This document shows positions 12,530 to 24,301 of a stretch of 64,000 nt of DNA, piece after piece (the first letter of the stretch is position 1; each line of letters begins with the position of its first letter). A program made the translations under genes and the position numbers. Origin of the DNA: Lutjanus erythropterus (lineage: Eukaryota; Chordata; Actinopteri; Lutjaniformes; Lutjanidae). The notes beneath the pieces are model-generated. The model made no database searches. It worked only from the letters and a program-made list of their open reading frames with translations, and was not told the origin of the DNA. Location of the stretch: positions 14,661,773-14,725,772 of the forward strand of contig CM034603.1 in assembly GCA_020091685.1 (NCBI GenBank). Reading direction: 5' to 3'.

Positions 12530-13080
12530 CCTCTTGGCACGGTATCAGACGGAGCACGAGCGATCTGGTTTGCATTTCTCAGCGGGGAGGCAGACCAGCT
12601 TTGGCCTCTTTGTCAACATATGAAATGAAATCAGATGCCGGGGACGCCTGTCTCTGAAAATTGGAATCACTCATCCGTGTGCAAGAATAAACCTGGGCTA
12701 TATTCTCCTATCTCACCAATCGAGGAGCGTATCCATTCCCAATTGCGTTCGATCTCTGTTGAATAAAAACAAAGGTCTTTTCTATTCTCATTAAGGATTT
12801 TTTCTCTCTCCTTCCTACTCAAATCCAAACACAGGAATAATACGATTTCTTCACAGCTGGCTGATAAACCTGCTAATTATGCGTGGCTCAGAGTCAAAAG
12901 CCCATTGATGTATTTGTGTGTCTTCTTCTTCTCCTCTCTCTGCTCTGGTTTTGCATTGCCCTCGAGATAAATGGGTGGAGCTGTCGGGCTTGGGACACTC
13001 ATGCATATCGTATGGGCTCACACACAGAGGCAGGGCTGCCACAAAGAGTCTAGCCAAGCAGAAATGAGAGGTGATGTCAC
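12530..13080. promoter_or_regulatory. unique intronic stretch, possible regulatory element
   Basis: No repeat family is recognised here. The stretch is mid-GC and contains 'gctaattatgcg' (about 12872) and an AT/GC mosaic unlike neighbouring repeats. This is only a suggestion; cross-species alignment would decide it. Confidence 0.2.
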
Positions 13081-14699
13081 ACATCTGGATTTTTTTCCTC
13101 CCACCACCTCACCAGTAAAGGGCGAGGCATCCCACCCCCAGTAGCATGACAACTAACCATGCCTTTAAGACACTTGTGTCAGGTGTCAAATATCAGCCTG
13201 GGCAAATCCTTTGTGGACAAGATGGTCGCCTCATTTTGCGAAAGGTCTGCTATTACTGTCTGTCAGATCCAATGGTTGTTTCTGTCTGTCTCGAAATGGG
13301 CCTAATGGGCTGGAAGGGGGCTTTGACATGGTTAGGTATCCCTGTATGCTGTTACCGTGGGCTGGTACTTGCCCAGAGGCAGTTTGTGAGGCTGTAATGG
13401 TGCCTCATTTTCATTGAATGTGATGTCTTGGCTACCATGTAACTGACAGTAATGTAATATTTCTGCAAATATCCAGACACGAGTCTTTCTCCCAAGAGGT
13501 AATGGCTTTTGAACCAGCATTTTTGTTGCTGGCAATATTTTTCCCACCAGGCCAGGTCACAACATTGTGGAGGGTTGTGTGTCATGGAGAAATGAAGTGT
13601 CTGTGTTTGAGAATGAGAGAGCATTTATTGGGACATATGTATGTGTGATTATTTTAACCTGTATCACCTGAGTTACGCCTTTTGTTTCAGAAATCCCATT
13701 TTCTCATGATTCCACCCTAAGTGGAACTCTCAGTCCCACAAAATATTTTCAAGGGACTAAAAGGTCAGTTCAGCCTGTTGTTGTCTGTGTTTCCTTGTGA
13801 TCTAAAGACCCTCAAAGAACAGGCAAATTTGTGAGCTGGTATATGAAAAAGCAATTATGCATTTTTGCACACTGCTGCTGTATGCAACATCAATGACGCC
13901 ATATAAGGCGGCAGATCAATAAGACCTGGACATTATTGTCGGTCCATGTATCGTCTACTGTCTTCTGTAATTCCATGCGCTGAAGCTCAATGAACAAAAA
14001 TTAAACCGGTTTGTAGCCTTAGATTTTTTAAAATGGTGACTGAAATAAAATGCTGCAGTTACTCAGCCAAATGTTCTGCACTGAAAGCTCCACACCAAAA
14101 GTTCCTGTACTTTTTTAAAGTATTTCCCCCTGCAAACAAGGACTTTTTGGATGGTAAAATTATAACCAAATTTAGACCCTGTTCCCTGCAGCGGAAATGC
14201 ACTGTTTTCCTCATAAGGTTCCTAGTCCCTGGGGAAAGTTCCTACTGTGGAAACATGGAAATAGCTATTACAAATAGGTTATGTAAAATGTTACATGATC
14301 ATGTTCCAGTTGATTATTGTACATTAACAGTAACTGGGCAAAAAATGCTAGAAGCTAATGCAGCATGACTTTCCACGTTGCAAATTTGTGAATGTGAGCT
14401 TAAAAAACAGGAGTCAAGAATAGCCCATATCTAAATCAATGACCTCCATGGCAACATTATACTTTATGATTGTATCACCCAACCCATAACTTTTTTATCC
14501 AATTTACACCATCAAACCAGAATACTAGCATATATATAGATTCGTAGGTATTTACTGTGTTGAAAACCAGTTTAAAAGTCACACAGTATTAAGCAAAAGT
14601 AGCAATAAACAACAATATAACAAACAATATAAAATCATTAAAATAATCAAAAATAAAAAGAGATAATGCCGTTGTCTTTCAAACTATAAATCCTGCGAA

Positions 14700-14800
14700 A
14701 GCGGACTTATAAAAATATGTTTTTACGAACATTTAGAAGGAGGGTACCAGTCTGATCTCCTTAGTGAGATCGTTCCAAAGAGTAGGGACAGAAAAAGTCA
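14700..14800. repeat. short LINE-derived-looking fragment
   Basis: The phrase 'cagtctgatctccttagtgagatcgttccaaagagtagggacagaaaa' (written here in part: GATCGTTCCAAAGAGTAGGG) resembles a piece of a common fish non-LTR element in which a 'gttccagag..ggggccctgac' block recurs. Only this fragment remains, about 100 bp upstream of the final pard3 exon. Confidence 0.4.
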
Positions 14801-14816
14801 TGGATGTGGCTTCTGA

Positions 14817-15290
<474 letters not shown>

Positions 15291-15985
15291 GGAGGACTGT
15301 TGAATAAAGAGCTGAACATGTGGATCAGGAGCTAAAGGGGATAACCTTGCAGAAACAGCAGAAGTGGACACTACAACTCTTGACAAAAAGGGACAACCAA
15401 GAGGTCGTATAGCTTAGCGATGATCTTAGAGGTAAACAGTTGTGAAGTATACTCAGTATGTGGGTGTTTGTGTTCGATCCCTCGCTGTGCCGATGACCTA
15501 TACCAATAGTCAGTCCCTCCTACAGACACGAGACGCTCAGTGCCTTCTCCACATTCACGAATATGATGCTTGTTCACAGTCGTCCAGGACTCTGATTCAT
15601 CGAGATCTGGCACCGTCATGTACTGACAATCAAATGGGCAGACAGGCAAGTGAGTGGGCGTTCTTTTGAGCCCACAGGGAGGCGTAAGATTCTGTGTGTG
15701 GGTTTCTGTGTGGGCATGTGACAAGGTACATGTTTCACGATCAAGTACGTGTGTCATGGCTTCTCAAAATGTCCCGCGGATGACTCTCAAACACCCTTAA
15801 AGTTAACACTCGACCCCTTACCGACGCTGCCAGCGTTCTGTTTTCTCCACTTCCAGGTTTTTCTCCTCAGCGATCAAGCTCTCTCCCTTGAGCGCTCCCC
15901 AGGGAGCCGAGAAACAAGGCAAAGTGTATGAAAGAAACAGGGCACAGTGTGTGTGTTATTAATAAAAAAGACCCCCTCATAAATG
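15291..15985 (+). other. pard3: pard3 proximal 3' UTR
   Basis: This sequence follows the stop codon directly and lacks a continuing frame. A 3' UTR of about 690 nt would end just after AATAAA at 15961, which is followed by a GT-rich stretch (TTGTGTGTTAT, about 15993). Reading frames here on either strand have no family resemblance. Confidence 0.6.
15961..15966 (+). terminator. candidate proximal polyadenylation signal
   Basis: AATAAA lies 671 nt after the pard3 stop, with a GT-rich downstream element about 30 nt further on (TTGTGTGTTAT). This is the best nearby signal. AATAAA at 15303, only 13 nt after the stop, is too close, and 16447 and 16461 are alternatives. Confidence 0.5.
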
Positions 15986-16283
15986 ATTCATATTGTGTGT
16001 TATCTCCGTGGAGGAGACCCAGGCAGAGAGGGTAGACAGCTCTGATCCTCTGCCTGGCCCCCCTGCACCGCTCTGGGCTTGATTCCCAGGCCTGCCTGCC
16101 TGTCTGTGTGGAGCTCTGGCTCCCATCCTCCTCTCGCTGTTGTCGTCGCCTCTCTGTTCATTACCTTTCTTTCTTCTACCTCAACACCCCCACCTTCATC
16201 CTCCTCTCCTCTCCCGCTCATCTCCAACCTTCCTCTCATCTCACCGCCTCCCCTTACTCTTCCTCCTGCAACCCACTACCACC

Positions 16284-16315
16284 ACCTCCTCCTCCTCCTC
16301 CTCCTCCTCCTCCTC
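16284..16315. repeat. (CCT)n microsatellite
   Basis: A CTC/CCT tract of about ten units inside a longer pyrimidine-rich stretch (16160-16320). The overlapping + strand frames give only Pro-, Ser- or Leu-rich low-complexity peptides. Confidence 0.9.
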
Positions 16316-16685
16316 GTCTCCCGAGTCAGGCTCTGCACTGAATTTTTCATCACAAGCCACCTGCTGCCTGCCAGAGCCAAAGAACGCTGCCACCAGAGGC
16401 ACCGACAGAGGGCCCGGCTTCTGACATAAAGAGAGGAATTAAAGCAAATAAAAGAGCCAGAATAAAGATGGGTAGAGAGACAATGAGCCTCCCAGTGTGA
16501 GATTAACTGCAGCTTTTCTCACATTTTTAACAAAAGGCAAAATTGTCCTCAAGAGGTAATTGCTTTCAATTTCATGTAATTGCTGTCTGTATTTTTACCT
16601 TTTTAAGCTGACGCTCTTCTCCAGAATTTTCTAAAATGTTTTTCGAGCTGCTTAGGAATAGTTTAAATGAAAGCGTTTCACCAGT

Positions 16686-17284
16686 AAAGGCCTGGTCACA
16701 CTAGAAAGAGCCACTGTAAAGTTCATCTGTTCGTCCTCCCGAAAAAGGCAGTGCAAAAATATTGGTGATATACTTGCGAGGATAGTTAACAAGCCAGATC
16801 AATGATAGTGCTAGCCACTCACAATCATGCTCACTGTAACTCTCTGCTAGCTTGCTAACTGTAAGTTCGCAGACTTGTTACCTCAGTCACTAACAAGACA
16901 ATATGTTTATTTAAAATTAATATTTATACCGTCTATTCCAGTCTTAACACCTCTTTTGTGGAGCAGTTTATACTCCTACCCAAGTGATTATATAAAAGCT
17001 GATCGACAAGTTAGCTTCCCGCATAACCCCATAGCTTTCCTCAGAGATCAATACTGTCAAGACAGATTGATATTGGTCAACATCTACAATTTGTAGTAAT
17101 CAGAACTAATAAATAATGACAAATAAAACCAAAACAAAACCATGGGATTTAAGTTACGTGTTATTCTTAAATAATCTCATCAAGTTAACAGGTGTTACAG
17201 CGTATTTGGTGATGTGTCACATTAACACCTGAATGCGTCTTATATCTCATCATCGTCAGAGTTACTGGTGTGACTGGGCCTTAA
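16686..17284. mobile_element. MITE-like element with GGCC..GTCACAC inverted ends
   Basis: The left end AAAGGCCTGGTCACACTAG and the reverse complement of the right end, TTAAGGCCCAGTCACACCAG, match closely, giving inverted ends about 18 bp long around a 599-bp interior with no coding frame. The flanks are TA/TTAA-like. The superfamily is not assigned. Confidence 0.75.
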
Positions 17285-18212
17285 GTAGGACATTGATTTT
17301 GGTAAAATATATTGCTGATGAGACTTGAATTTACTTTTCAGTTCTTTGAGGCCCTCAACTGAATTTGCATTTACTTCTATTGCGTTAGAGTGGAAACAAA
17401 CCTGGATGGACTTTTTAAAAAAGTAGCTGCATCATTATCTGGAGGTAAAACAAAAAAAAAAAAAAAAGAAAATTTTTTTGGCGTTTGGATGAGCAGACTC
17501 TTGAAACAAGTGACGTTTTAATTATGACTCATGCTTGCCCAGTGGCTTGATCCATTATGACCTGAGTGTATTTTCATTCCCATCAAACTCTACAGCAGCT
17601 GATTAGCATTTTTTCACCCGGAGAGGAGAAAGTAATCAGTGAAACCGGCTGCTGGTGTTGTAGGTCTTAGAGAAGACCTTGGATGTTGATGACACATGCT
17701 TAAATCACTGCCACAGAACACCAGCCCACTAGTATAATTGTTGCAGTAGGTAGCAAGCAGTCCTCTTAGTGTGAACCTACCCTTCTTTGACATCAGTGCT
17801 GTTTGTGACATGATTGTCTCTGCCTGCAAGTGAACAAATGAGATCGAGCTGAGGTCGACCTGAAAACAAAAGGGAAATACAAAAAAAGAAAAAATTGCCA
17901 TCATCAAGCTGTGGAAAACAAACAGGTGGTACGTAATTGCCCTTCACTCCTACACACTCTCCATATGCAGAGTGAAGCTGCATGACATACATTATCTCCT
18001 GTTGGTTAATGAAGACCCTCGCTGGGTAAGATACGGGCTTAGTGGGGGTAATAAATGATGAACGGAAAAGTAAGAAGATGAAGAAAAAAAGACTTTTCAA
18101 TGGCATTATTCCAGTGTATAAACCTGTATTTTAACCTGAGGAAATTTCACAGTACTGCTCTGTTTTAAGCTAACTTAAATGTCCCTTCTGCTTTATATAT
18201 GTACATGGGTGT

Positions 18213-18234
18213 CACAACACAACACAACACAACA
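18213..18234. repeat. (CAACA)n short tandem repeat
   Basis: Four consecutive five-base CAACA units. No function is indicated. Confidence 0.9.
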
Positions 18235-18360
18235 CCCTATGGCACTATGCCACTGTGCTGTTAAATCCAAGCCTCAATGGGGCAGATGAAAACTGTTACC
18301 AAATAAGATACAAGATACTGTGTGAGTGAGGGTAAAGAATATCTCCACTCTGGGGCAAAC

Positions 18361-18975
18361 CATTTCTGCCAGTGTGATGAAAAAAAGATCCTTTAAGTCA
18401 TTATAATGAGAATCATCCTCAAAATAATGGCTTTGTCAAGATAATGAGTTAGTATCACAAAATAATGAGAAACTTTCTCAAAATGACATAGTGTCTCAAA
18501 TTAATGAGTTGATTAAGTTCTAAGATAAGATTATTTCAAATCAGAGTTTAACAAAATGTGACATTGCTTGCTAGCCAGCTAGGAATTTAATAAGACATCA
18601 TTACACTGTTTGCTAGCCAGCTAAAACATTAACAACACAATGCATTGTTTGCTAGCTAGCTAGAAAGTTAATAAAATGTTACATTGTTTTCTAGACAGCT
18701 AAAAAAAAAACAATAAAAATGTTACATTGTTTTCTAGGTAGCTAATAAGTTAAAAACTTACATTGTTTGCTAGGTAGCTAATAAATTAGTTAGCCTAGTT
18801 AGGGTACCCATAAGACACAAATGCTTTATAAGTTGTTATTTTGCAATTGTTTCAAGATAAATCATTATTTTGTGACACAATGTCATTATTTTTTAGATAT
18901 TGAGTCATTATTTCAAGAAAGTATCACATTATAAAGACTTAGAGAATCTTTTGTTTCATCACATTGGTGGAAATG
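18361..18975. mobile_element. inverted-repeat element carrying an internal minisatellite
   Basis: The left end CATTTCTGCCAGTGTGATGA pairs with the right end TCATCACATTGGTGGAAATG. Further in, 'gatcctttaagtcattataa' pairs with 'ttataaagacttagagaatc', and 'aataatga'-type blocks pair with 'tcattatttt' blocks. The arms are about 110-130 bp. Between them sits a tandem repeat (18560-18805). There is no coding frame. If the pard3 long 3' UTR is real, this element lies within that transcription unit. Confidence 0.75.
18560..18805. repeat. minisatellite, about 40-bp unit, six copies
   Basis: Each unit carries ACATTGTTTGCTAGCCAGCT or a variant ('ttgctagctagct', 'tttctaggtagct') followed by an A/T-rich stretch with 'ttaataa'. 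Six units start near 18560, 18602, 18643, 18681, 18725 and 18761. Unit length varies from about 36 to 43 bp. Confidence 0.85.
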
Positions 18976-19507
18976 AGCTTCCATACCACTCTGAATGGTT
19001 TTTAGTAAAAGTGTTTTGTTGTAGCGGCCAGCACCTCCTGCTGTGAACATTAGTGTGTCTGGAAATGCAGACCAGCACATTTAGAAGGATGTATTTGACC
19101 TGTGCTCTAAATATCATGGACTTTTGTTGTTCAGCTATCTAGCTACGGGGTCTGATATCGATAAGTGCCTGAGATAATAGCATAATATTTTACACAAATA
19201 GGGACATGATGTGATTTGTTTGTCAGTGACACTACAGCACACAAACTGCGACGTGTTTTTAAACATTTTTAATAGCATCATATTAAAATGTGTCATTTTT
19301 GGGGTACTCCTTCCTGAACCTTTTTTTTTTTGTTTGTTTGTTTACAAGAGCCAACACTTACAAGCGGTTATCAGTGTATTTGTATCCCGTTTGACATTGC
19401 CTTCAACCATGCTGTACCATGATGTGTTTCAAAGTATCAAATAGAAATGGAAGCTAATGGAAGCTGATGTGCAATTGATTTGTTTTTCTTTGTTTTTTTT
19501 TTTCCAG

Positions 19508-19600
19508 AAAACTTTTACATGATATATTAAGAAATGTATACAGCCACTTTTCCTGTACATATCAAATTTAGAATAAAACGGAAGGCTGTTCCATCCTGTT
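19508..19600 (+). other. candidate distal 3' UTR exon or end of pard3
   Basis: The segment follows a strong acceptor-like sequence (a pyrimidine run ending TTTTCCAG at 19507) and ends in a well-formed polyadenylation region. It is open to two readings: the end of a 4.3-kb continuous pard3 3' UTR, or a separate 3' UTR exon spliced to an upstream donor. No coding frame is present. It has no repeat resemblance that I recognise. Confidence 0.4.
19572..19577 (+). terminator. candidate distal polyadenylation signal
   Basis: AATAAA is preceded by two TGTA motifs (19535-19538 and 19554-19557), the binding motif of cleavage factor CFIm. A T/GT-rich stretch (GGCTGTTCCATCCTGTTT) follows. The arrangement is more complete than at any other AATAAA downstream of pard3 in the window. 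Confidence 0.5.
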
Positions 19601-19826
19601 TACAACCTCGCCTGTCTCTGCCCGTCCTACCTTGTCTTTTCTTTGAACTGGGATCAAATGAGCCTTCAATTAAGCAGTAGAGATTCCTGCTGCTGTCAAA
19701 TGTCAAATGTGTCAGGTCTGCTCACTGATGTCCTCTTTTGACACCGCCAGAGAAGTTGATGAATACAAAAGAGATAACGTGAAATATTGTCAATTCCTTT
19801 GGGGAAATATTGCAGCAGTTCATGTA

Positions 19827-20977
19827 CAGAGGTGGCAAAGGCACACACAGTTTTTTTTTTTTTTACTGAAGTAGAAGTACAGATACTTGTGTGAAAAAGA
19901 AAAGACTGGTAAAACTAGAAGCACTGATTCAACTTCTTTATTCAAGTAAAAGTGAAAAAGTACAGGCTCTGAAATGTACTTTTGTGAGTGCAAAAGTAAG
20001 AAGTCACCCTTTTTGCCTTTTAGGTCTTGTTATATATCTTTCACGTTTTCATCTTGGTACGTCTTTTATGTCATTTTTTTTATGTTATGTCTTTTCCATC
20101 TTGTTACATCTTTTATTTGCTGTTACACATTTTTTCCTCTTACGTTGTTTTCATCTTGTTGTGTCTTTTGCTTAATCTTTTGTCTTGTCACATCTTTTCG
20201 TCTTGTTATATCTTTTTCTTCATTTTTTTCTTGCTACATCTTTTATTTTTTTTTTACATCTTTTGCATCTTGTTAGATGTTTTATGTTTTGTTACCCACG
20301 TATCTTTTGCATCTTACATGTCATTTCTGCTTGTTACATTTTTCATCTTTTTCTTAAATTTGTCTTTTATGTCTTTTAAATCTTTATTTGTCTTGTTACA
20401 TCTTTTTTGTCATTTTTCGTCTTGTTATGTCTTTTAGGTAATTTTTCATCTTGTTACATCTTTTCCAACTTGTATGTTATCTTTGTCTTTAATATCTTTT
20501 ATGTTGTTTTTTGTCTTCATCTTTTACTTTTTTGTCTTGTTGGGTCTTTTTTGACTTGTTAAATCTTTTTTGTCTTCACGTCTTTTACATTTTGCTACCT
20601 CATTAATTCAATTTTCATCTTACATCTTTTTTTTGTGTGTGTGTCTTTTCATATCTGTCGTGTGTGATGTGCTCGGGTGGCACCAGGGAATCTTCTTCTC
20701 TGTGTTACTGGACTGCTCATTTAGGTTGAAATGAGTCTTGATGGAAGGAGGTGCACAGTGATACAAAATAAAGATAATCATTAATTGTCCTCAGATGCTT
20801 TAAAGCTAAAGTAATGGGCCTGTTTTGAGAATGTAATGAGTAGAAAGTACTGATGTTTATGTAAAATGTAGGGAGTAAAAGTAAAAAGTTGCCTGGAAAA
20901 TACTCAAGTTAAGTACAGATACCTGAGAACTCTATTTAGGTAAAGTAACTATTTTACTTGGCTACTTCAAACTTCTG
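19827..20977. mobile_element. hAT-like element of the CAGAGGTG family, expanded by a minisatellite
   Basis: The left end CAGAGGTGGC and flanking strings ('agtagaagtacagatacttg', 'aagtaaaagtgaaaaagtac') match the family of 12136-12385. The far half resumes at about 20800 with 'gagtaaaagtaaaaagtt', 'aatactcaagttaagtacag' and 'taaagtaactattttac', ending in a decayed AACTTCTG. Between the halves lies a T-rich tandem repeat (20024-20640). The target duplication is not clear, so the right end is approximate. Confidence 0.65.
20024..20640. repeat. degenerate T-rich minisatellite (CTTGTTACATCTTTT unit)
   Basis: Dozens of imperfect copies of CTTGTTACATCTTTT and 'gtcttgttatgtctttt' in about 620 bp, all in one orientation. 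It produces long accidental + strand frames rich in Phe, Leu, Ser and Cys, which are not genes. The strand asymmetry (T-rich on +) is strong. Confidence 0.9.
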
Positions 20978-21993
20978 CAGATTTACAAACGTAACTAAAA
21001 AGAACATTTGGCTTCTGTATAACCCATCTGTTGAACATACTGAGGTAATCTCCCTAAACAACGTTGTATTTCCTGTTGTTAAGCCCAACCTCATTCCCAT
21101 TGTCCCTCACAGGGGATCTGTTGAGCAACTCCCTGCTACTGTTTTTGTCCTGAAGGTCAAAGGTGACGTCCTACCCAAATACCACTAATGCTGCTTAAGC
21201 CAACCCAGCCATATGTGTTGGAAGGAACGGAGATATGACAACAGAGGAAAAAGAGGTGGAAGCAGAGAAATCCCTGTGCCTCATCCTGTGCTTTTATCCT
21301 TTACGGCAGTCTGTTCTTTTTATTGACTTCACGGCGTGTGTGGATTGGATTCAGGGGGAGTTATGCATGCAGAAAATGGTGTCAGCGTGGTCAGATTTAC
21401 ACTACAGGAGGGAGTTCATCTTTACATTTTTGTAAAAAAGAATATGTGGCTCTTTGAAATTTTTGAACCATAGATGGTCAATAACCTTCAGAACATTTCC
21501 TTTAAGGTACACTGAGGAAACCAAAATACACACACACCCACACACGCTCACACACACCGGGGTTTGCATTAGTGAGGACATTTGGCACTCACAGGCGTGG
21601 ATTTACAAGAACACAGGATGCCGTCTCAGCTGTCTCTCCACATTGGTATTCAAATACTGCTGAAATATGAAACATGCACAGAGCTTCTTGGGTTCAGGTT
21701 AGGCCAGTCAAAATATGTGAGTGTGTGGAACAAACAGGTGTACCAAGGCTTCGGATTCTTTATCTCTGTCATGTGTTGCATACTATGGCATGTTTTTTGT
21801 TGTCCAAAGGAATATCCCTCTTTTGCTACAACAACAGAGATTCCTTGCCATGTGGTCAAGTTCAGCTTAAAACACAAAAGTGCTGATAATAAATCATATT
21901 TTGTTTATTCTCAAAGGTTGAATGCCACTGTGCCCTTTGATTCAGGGATGGAGGCATGTGTGTCTGATTGTTAAACCGACTTCAGTACTTTAA

Positions 21994-22140
21994 TTAAAGG
22001 GATAGTTTCGATTAGTCATTGTATTACCTACAGTAGATGGCAGTCGACATGCCCCCAGATTGGAGATGCAGCAGGAGTACTGGTGTAGGAAGCTAAGAAA
22101 TGTACTGCTGTGGACAGGGTCAGCAGCAAAATGTGTTTTT
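21994..22140 (+). mobile_element. single-arm copy of the 7629-8138 element family
   Basis: It starts 'attaaagggatagtttcgat' and continues 'cctacagtagatggcagtcg', 'catgcccccagattggag' and 'gctgctgtggacagggtcag'-like blocks that align with the left arm at 7629-7815 and, reversed, with 7975-8138. Only one arm is recognised. Confidence 0.75.
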
Positions 22141-23362
22141 GTTATGTAGAATTTCTGTAGTACAAAGGGCAACAGGTTGTGGTGGATGAATGAGTGGTTG
22201 GACTTTGACCCTGCAGACCAGGGTTAGTGTCCTGTGTGAAGAACATAAGGCTTAGCTGACTTATTATTTTCTCGTTGTTGTTGTTGTTTTGTTTTCTGTT
22301 GCAGTTTGGTTCGGTTTAGGCATCAGAACTATATCTTTAGGTTCAGGAAAAGATCATGCTTTCGGCTGAAACAGACAGTCCGTTCAGAATGCTGTCTGCC
22401 AGAAGTGCTTTCTGATAGAAAGCCCTGATGGCTAACTTCTCCCATGTGCTTTGACCAGTCCATCCATCCATCCCACCTCCTCCATACATGAGCTTTCTTG
22501 CTCTTTATAATTGGTCACCTGACGCGTCAGCATCAGTATTTGATGACCTGGGAATGAGAAACTAATCTTTTGCTCTCGTTATGCCACCAGTTAATTATAA
22601 AGCCAGAAATTAGTCAGAATTGCTCTGATACAACTATGATTCTCTATGTGAGGCAATACAATGAAATTAAAGATTTATTTCATTGTTCCAATTGCGTGTT
22701 ATTATGACCAGATTGTGTTTTCTTGTTCAGAGTAATGAACCATGAAATAATCAGTACGTACCATGTGTCCATGTGTTTGGAGCAATGTCCAGAGTGTGCA
22801 TGCAGAAGTTCCTTTAATTAAGGAGTTGTTTCTCTTGGGTCCAGTTGAGTTGCACAACAGCAATCCTCTACTGTTTGTGATTAAGAGTTCCACTGGAGCA
22901 CTTAAAGCTATATTACCTTGCTGAAAGACTCACTGATAATCTGTTGTTAGAAAGAGAACTCTGATCTCTTACCAATAACAGGTGATCCTCCTCGTGTATT
23001 AACCTTCGTCTGGTTCAGCTCTCTGCCAAAAGCTGCACAATGAGATCCAACAAACATCCGTGGAAGATGAGAATGGCAGCTCTCCAGTGCAAGAATTAAC
23101 CTCAATTAAGTCATATTTGTTATTAACAGTAAACATCAGGCCAATGTGTTCCGCCATAAAAGCTTTCATTGCAGCATCACGCTCCTGACACTTGGCCAAG
23201 TATTTATAATGCCTGTGAAAAATTATAAACAGTCTACATGAGTGTGGGGGCTGATGAGCATTTAATAATCTTGAACACAAATAAATTTAAGCAGCAATAT
23301 CTTTAAGAAGCTTGTAGGTATGGAGTCCAAAGTGTGCCACGGAAACTCTTTCTAAATTAATG

Positions 23363-24301
23363 CTGTGGTTTTCAAACTGGGGTCTGGAGACCAACAGGGG
23401 TCCTTGAGTGCAAGAGCGGACATTCCAGTTCACTTCTGGGGTTGGTCAATAAACGTTAAAACATTTAAAAAGGTTTTCCCCAGATATTGTCTCATATTAG
23501 ATCTAATAAGAAATTAAATTCCAGCATTAACAGTGTATCAAGAGACCCATCCAGCAGATATATTTTTATCAATGGTTCCTTAGAGTCAAACATTATTACT
23601 TTGGTAAATATAAACACACCTAATGAAGACAGCAGCATTCTTCAGTTCAGTTGAGAGGAAATAATCAGATTTTAGCAACTCATCAATTATTTTAGGGGGA
23701 GATCTAAATTTAACAATTAACCCACCAGCTGTAAAGGGTGGGAAGCTTTTTGGTCATATGGAGAACTTTACATTGTGATGTCAGAGGCTATACTTACTCC
23801 ATCAAACCTTGACAAGAATCAACCTTTTCCTGATCATTTTAAATTATTTAAGCGTGATACAGAGTCTCATACATCCAATACTTATATCAGATCATAATCC
23901 CATTCAGATTGACTTTAATTTACAATCTGCATCACTGCGATCTAAACAGTGGAAGGTCAATGACTCCGTGTTTGAAGATCCAGAAATTATAAACTGATTT
24001 TCAAGCAGTTTGCTTTGTTGCAAATGTCAGACGTGTATTTATGGTACAGGATACTTGATCAAATAAAATTGCTGGCTTTCATACCAAAATACTTTGTTGT
24101 GTAGATGGTAACAGTAATATTTCTGTAATAAAATATTTAGGATTAACTCACCAAAGGATTTAGCTTCTAAGAACAGTATATGAAGTGGCTGTCACAATGT
24201 GATTTTGTTTATCATTTTTGTAATTAATTAATTAATTAATTTAAAAAAGACATAATTACGTTGTAGGGGATCATTAACATGAAATAGTTTTGGAACCCCT
24301 G
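23363..24301. mobile_element. hAT-like element with near-perfect 8-bp target duplication
   Basis: The left end CTGTGGTTTTCAAACTGGGG and the reverse complement of the right end, CAGGGGTTCCAAAACTATTT, are related and resemble the CAGTGGTTCTCAAAC-type ends of teleost hAT elements. The 8 bases outside are AATTAATG (left) and AATTAATC (right), matching at 7 of 8. Inside the left part, 'ggtctggagaccaacagggg' is typical of this end. The middle holds a fragment of L1 endonuclease on the + strand. Confidence 0.85.
23530..23996 (+). pseudogene. L1-like retrotransposon endonuclease fragment
   Basis: In shifting + frames there are clear blocks of the apurinic/apyrimidinic-type endonuclease of L1-like LINEs: SRYIFINGSLESNIITLVNI followed by TPNEDS, then IILGGDLNLTINPPA (the GDxN signature), then ISDHNPIQIDF (the SDHxP catalytic signature) and WKVNDSVFEDPEIIN. 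Frame changes and stops separate them, so it is dead. No reverse transcriptase follows; the DNA returns to hAT-end sequence. Surviving 5' endonuclease without the 3' part is the opposite of normal L1 5' truncation. Confidence 0.85.

Noticed and set aside
15303-15308. AATAAA just after the pard3 stop as the polyadenylation signal
   Set aside because: It would leave a 3' UTR of only about 30 nt and has no GT-rich downstream element.
16079-16429. Long + strand frames rich in Ser, Pro and Leu (94-116 aa)
   Set aside because: They all run through a pyrimidine tract and (CCT)n repeat in three overlapping frames; typical of low-complexity DNA, not a gene.
18560-18805. Regularly spaced repeats considered as a CRISPR array
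   Set aside because: Units are contiguous and diverged with no unique spacers, the DNA is eukaryotic, and no cas genes exist; this is a minisatellite. The same applies to 34140-34348 and 51944-52235.
20027-20437. 136-aa frame rich in Phe, Leu, Ser and Cys that could look like a membrane protein
   Set aside because: It is translated entirely from the degenerate CTTGTTACATCTTTT tandem repeat; neighbouring frames give similar peptides.
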